From Spirochaetaceae bacterium (GTDB lineage Bacteria > Spirochaetota > Spirochaetia > Treponematales > Breznakiellaceae): a DNA stretch of 7,600 bases. The translations under genes and the position numbers were made by a program. Positions within the stretch are counted from its first letter, which is position 1. The number at the start of each line of letters is the position of its first letter. Location: NCBI GenBank assembly GCA_031278295.1, contig JAITKQ010000111.1:1-7600 (forward strand), read 5' to 3'. Below are positions 4,945 to 7,600 of this stretch, one piece after another. The notes beneath the pieces are model-generated. The model did not search any database and was not told the origin of the DNA. It saw only the letters and a program-made list of their open reading frames with translations.

Positions 4945-6498
4945 ATGAATAACATAAAAAAACTTGGCCTTGTATTTTCAGGCGTCAAACTTCCGTTTTT
5001 TGCGTTTGCCGGTTCTACAGCCGCATACTACGGATTTGCCCCGGTCTATAGCGCGGGAAATCCGGCGCGTGCACTGCTGCCCGCCGCGTTGCTGCTTACG
5101 GCGGCATTGAGTTTGCTGCGCGTCATGTATTCGATCCGTATTTCAGGATTTGACGGATATTGTCTTAAAAAGGCTTTCATTGCCGGGATATTTTTCACGA
5201 CGGGTTTTGCGCTCGGCATAGCCTGCCGCGGAGCGGCGAACCGCGCTTACTACCTGTTTCCAGGTCTGGAGACGGACAACATTATAGCGGTGAGCGGCCG
5301 CTTGCTCGACGATCCAAGGAATACGGCGACGGGGCGCGGCATGGCCTTGCTAAAGCTAAGCGCTTCACACGGGAAACAGGGGATACGCGCTTCCGCCCGC
5401 GGAAAAACCATGGTCTTTTTTCCGGAAGGCAGCATCCCGCGCCTTAAAGAATTCGGCAGAGGCAGTGAAATATATATCGAAGGAAATTTTTTAAAAACGG
5501 ACGGTTCGAATTACGGCAAAACGCCCATGTTCCGCGCAAAGTCCGTCCATGTTACCCGCCCTGCGTCCCGCTTTGAAGAGCTGCGTACAGGAATACGGCT
5601 TGCCTTGATAGACGCCTTTTCGCCTGGAGACGTATCCGGAAGGGGCAAGGACTGGGGAGGACTTGCGCTCGCGCTACTGCTCGGCATACGGGACAACCTT
5701 GACGGGGAACTGGCGGAACAGTACCGGAACGCGGGCTGTTCGTACATACTGGCCTTGTCCGGGATGCACCTTGCGATAGTATCGTCGATCATAGCTTTTT
5801 TCCTTAAAAAACCTCTTGGTCTGAGGCCGGCCGCCGCTGTTGGAATAATATTTATTTTGGTATATGTTTTTTTGGTCGGAGCGCAGCCTTCGCTCACACG
5901 GGCCGCGATAATGTACGTTTTGGGCGCCATCGCTATACTCTGCGCCCTTCCTGTAAACCCCGCCTTGCTGCTTGGTTTTTCTTTTATCATACAAATTCTT
6001 GCACAGCCCGATTCGGGAGATACCGTTTCGTTCGTCCTGTCCTACCTTGCGCTTGCGGGCATACTGAGTTTGGGGCAGGGTACGGCGGAACTGTTCCGCG
6101 GACGCCTTCCCGATTTCATATCCTCGCCGCTTTCCGCCTCGCTCGGCGCTTTTTTGGGGACAATGGCGGTCAGCGTACTGTTTTTCGGATCGTTGCGGCC
6201 GGCCGGCATAGCGGCGGGTTTGGTTATGGTGCCGCTTACAACGGTATTCATGATCGGGGCCATGGCCTACCTGCCTTTACGTTTTGTGGCGCCGCCCTTG
6301 GCGGCCCTGCTTGGACGCGGGTTGGAATTTGTATACTTGGCCTTGGAGCGGATAACGTCTGTAGCGGGCCGGTTTCCGGGGATTTTGTTTTCCAATGTCC
6401 CGGTTATTGTACTAATTTCTATTATTATACCGATAGTAATGTTATTTATATGCAAAATTATATATAGAAAGAGAATATATCTTGAGAAATTTGCCTGA
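4945..6498 (+). CDS. comEC: ComEC/Rec2-type DNA-uptake channel protein, short form
   Basis: ComEC forms the inner-membrane channel that carries single-stranded DNA into the cell during natural transformation. This 517-residue protein has N-terminal membrane helices (about 10-33, 43-61 and 77-96), a soluble OB-like segment (about 110-205, VSGRLLDDPR at 116-125), and the Competence domain (about 235-500). In that domain LALLLGIRDNL (242-252), the signature LALSGMHLAIV (269-279), PSLTRAAIM (315-323) and FVLSYLALAGI (363-373) are conserved. It ends after the last helix and a short basic tail. The metallo-beta-lactamase-like domain found after the channel in full-length ComEC (about 750 residues) is absent, and the frame runs straight into rsmA, so this is not a recent frameshift within the window. 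The ribosome binding site is weak (GAAGG, 12 nt upstream), which suggests coupling to the PilZ gene. Whether the cell is transformable cannot be told from here. Confidence 0.88.
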   Translation: MNNIKKLGLVFSGVKLPFFAFAGSTAAYYGFAPVYSAGNPARALLPAALLLTAALSLLRVMYSIRISGFDGYCLKKAFIAGIFFTTGFALGIACRGAANRAYYLFPGLETDNIIAVSGRLLDDPRNTATGRGMALLKLSASHGKQGIRASARGKTMVFFPEGSIPRLKEFGRGSEIYIEGNFLKTDGSNYGKTPMFRAKSVHVTRPASRFEELRTGIRLALIDAFSPGDVSGRGKDWGGLALALLLGIRDNLDGELAEQYRNAGCSYILALSGMHLAIVSSIIAFFLKKPLGLRPAAAVGIIFILVYVFLVGAQPSLTRAAIMYVLGAIAILCALPVNPALLLGFSFIIQILAQPDSGDTVSFVLSYLALAGILSLGQGTAELFRGRLPDFISSPLSASLGAFLGTMAVSVLFFGSLRPAGIAAGLVMVPLTTVFMIGAMAYLPLRFVAPPLAALLGRGLEFVYLALERITSVAGRFPGILFSNVPVIVLISIIIPIVMLFICKIIYRKRIYLEKFA

Positions 6499-7357
6499 CT
6501 ACGACTCCCCGTCCGCGATAAACGCTTTCTTGCGGGAAAGGGGGCTGGCGGTTCGAAAAAGGTTTGGACAGAATTTTTTGATACGACGCGGGGCCAGGGA
6601 AAAGCTGACGGACGCGCTGGCACCGCCTGAAGGCTGCCTGGTCTGGGAGATAGGGGCCGGACTCGGCGCCATGACATCCATCCTGCTTGACAGGGGAGCG
6701 CGGGTAAAAGCTTTCGAGATCGACAGGGGCTTCTGCGGGATTTTGACGGAACTTTTTTCGGACTCTAAAAATTTTTCCCTTGTGGAAGGCGACGCGCTTG
6801 AAACATGGAAAGGGGAGGGCGGCGCCGAATTTCTTGCCGGTAACCTGCCTTACAACATAGCGGCCCGTCTGATGGGAGCTTTTATCGAAGGCGGCCTTTT
6901 TTTTAGACGGATGGCGCTTACGGTTCAGCGCGAGGTCGCCCGGCGTATGGTGGCAAAGCCGGGCTCGCCGGATTATTCCTCTTTTTCCGTTCTTTGTTCG
7001 TCTGTTTATACGGTAAAACCCATAATCGTGTTGAAAGGCGACTGTTTTTATCCTGCTCCCAATGTCGATTCGGAAGGGCTTTGCCTTGAACTGAAAGATG
7101 AGGCCTGCCGTAAAAGGTACACGCCGTTTTTTTACCGTATGGTACGCGCACTGTTCGCGTCCCGTCGCAAAACCCTGAAAAACAACCTGCTTACATTCAT
7201 CAAGTCCCGGACGCCAGGGGATGGCCGGGAAAGTGGGGAGCTTTGCGCCGGCCTTTTGCAAACGGCAGGACTGCCTCCCGCTGAACGCGCCGAAAACCTT
7301 GCCTGTGAAGATTTCCTGCGGCTTTCAAACGTGCTTACACGCTGTTCATTATCCTGA
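6482..7357 (+). CDS. rsmA: 16S rRNA (adenine1518/1519-N6) dimethyltransferase RsmA/KsgA
   Basis: This enzyme dimethylates two adjacent adenines in the 3' terminal hairpin of 16S rRNA, using S-adenosylmethionine, during late 30S assembly. Loss gives kasugamycin resistance. The 291-residue protein is complete. Motifs seen are RFGQNFL (27-33), SAM motif I EIGAGLG (56-62), the acidic FEID (78-81), GDAL (103-106), the catalytic NLPY (121-124), VQREVARRM (148-156), FYPAPNVDS (189-197) and FASRRKTLKNNL (225-236). The start is TTG, supported by AGAAAGAGA ending 8 nt before it and by the N-terminal sequence that usually precedes FGQNFL in this family. It overlaps the 3' end of comEC by 17 nt in another frame, so the two are almost certainly co-transcribed and perhaps translationally coupled. 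Confidence 0.95.
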   Translation: MRNLPDYDSPSAINAFLRERGLAVRKRFGQNFLIRRGAREKLTDALAPPEGCLVWEIGAGLGAMTSILLDRGARVKAFEIDRGFCGILTELFSDSKNFSLVEGDALETWKGEGGAEFLAGNLPYNIAARLMGAFIEGGLFFRRMALTVQREVARRMVAKPGSPDYSSFSVLCSSVYTVKPIIVLKGDCFYPAPNVDSEGLCLELKDEACRKRYTPFFYRMVRALFASRRKTLKNNLLTFIKSRTPGDGRESGELCAGLLQTAGLPPAERAENLACEDFLRLSNVLTRCSLS

Positions 7358-7406
7358 GACGGGGAAGGCTTGAGAAGGAAAAAACGGGACGGGAAAAAGA
7401 AAAACC

Positions 7407-7435
7407 TTGCTTTTCCCCGGGGTATCTGCTAGAAT
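7407..7435 (+). promoter_or_regulatory. Strong sigma-70 type promoter
   Basis: TTGCTT (7407-7412), a 17-nt spacer and TAGAAT (7430-7435) with a TGn extension (7427-7429) make this the best promoter in the window. Transcription should begin near 7442. It lies 49 nt after the rsmA stop codon and starts a new unit. No clear terminator for the preceding cluster is seen between them. Confidence 0.65.
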
Positions 7436-7441
7436 AATAAC

Positions 7442-7567
7442 CAACAGCTTTCGATCCGTTTAGGCGGACGACGGCAAACTAGGCATCATATTCCGGGACC
7501 ACACTTCGGGGATGGGGATGCCTTGATGAAATTTCCGCAAATTGCGGACCGACCCAAGGAGGATCCT
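7442..7567 (+). ncRNA. Structured 5' leader, class unknown
   Basis: Roughly 125 nt separate the predicted start of transcription from the ATG. AGGCATC (7481-7487) pairs with GATGCCT (7517-7523), with further inner pairing between 7489-7494 and about 7509-7513. A second hairpin, TCCGC-AAATT-GCGGA (7534-7548), ends 7 nt before the strong AAGGAGG (7556-7562). I compared it by eye with the c-di-GMP-I, glycine, TPP, cobalamin and fluoride motifs and saw no match. It could be a regulatory leader or an ordinary untranslated region with incidental pairing. Confidence 0.35.
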
Positions 7568-7600
7568 ATGATGCCTGACAGAGCGGCATTCCAATTCAGG
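7568..7600 (+). CDS. 5' end of an unidentified gene, cut by the window edge
   Basis: An ATG at 7568 follows AAGGAGG by 5 nt, and a second ATG is in frame at 7571. The frame is open to the end of the window and gives MMPDRAAFQFR. Eleven codons are too few to identify a family. The strong promoter, long leader and near-perfect ribosome binding site indicate a real and probably well-expressed gene. Confidence 0.6.
   Translation, partial: MMPDRAAFQFR

Noticed and set aside
6458..7261. Long minus-strand open frame across rsmA
   Set aside because: It is a shadow of the rsmA coding sequence, which has every family motif on the plus strand.
7442..7567. c-di-GMP (GEMM) riboswitch, considered because of GGCAAACT and the PilZ gene nearby
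   Set aside because: The conserved ACGCAAAGCC segment and the second helix of that class are not present.

Overview
The window looks like a chromosomal segment of a treponeme-type spirochaete, probably a gut or environmental lineage. This is inferred from gene content: an excisionase-type HTH fused to a PtsN-like EIIA domain, a membrane-anchored PilZ protein directly before a ComEC-like channel and rsmA, a near-even base composition, and many GC-rich hairpin repeats between genes. No rRNA or tRNA gene is present to confirm it, and no phage, IS transposase or CRISPR array is visible.

Left part. Positions 1-538 hold no gene but are crowded with structured DNA: a modular hairpin repeat (18-115), a tandem array of GCCCGC hairpins (190-295), a candidate promoter (311-338), and a leader containing a long near-perfect hairpin (341-372) and mutually exclusive stems (386-444). 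Next is ilvE (539-1618, +), a complete branched-chain amino acid aminotransferase standing as its own unit. It converges on a minus-strand gene (1710-2354) for a DNA-binding protein fused to a PTS EIIA domain.

Middle part. Positions 2355-2912 are gene-free. They hold the upstream region of the HTH-EIIA gene, a 15-bp exact direct repeat bracketing a second copy of the modular repeat, a hairpin whose loop matches a downstream segment (possible pseudoknot, 2848-2888), and a run of 16 G residues (2896-2911). The G run touches the stop codon of a minus-strand CPBP-family intramembrane protease gene.

Right part. Divergent from the protease gene is a tight plus-strand cluster: a PilZ protein (3683-4939), a ComEC/Rec2 channel protein without the usual C-terminal nuclease-like domain (4945-6498), and rsmA (6482-7357, TTG start, 17-nt overlap with comEC). 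The spacing predicts one transcript joining a c-di-GMP receptor, a DNA-transport channel and the 16S rRNA dimethyltransferase. A strong promoter (7407-7435) then drives a roughly 125-nt structured leader into a gene cut off by the window edge (7568-7600+).

The protein families are mostly familiar. The least explained material is the intergenic structure: the modular repeat with an exchanged hairpin, the tandem hairpins, the G16 tract with its adjacent pseudoknot-like element, and the leader before the last gene.
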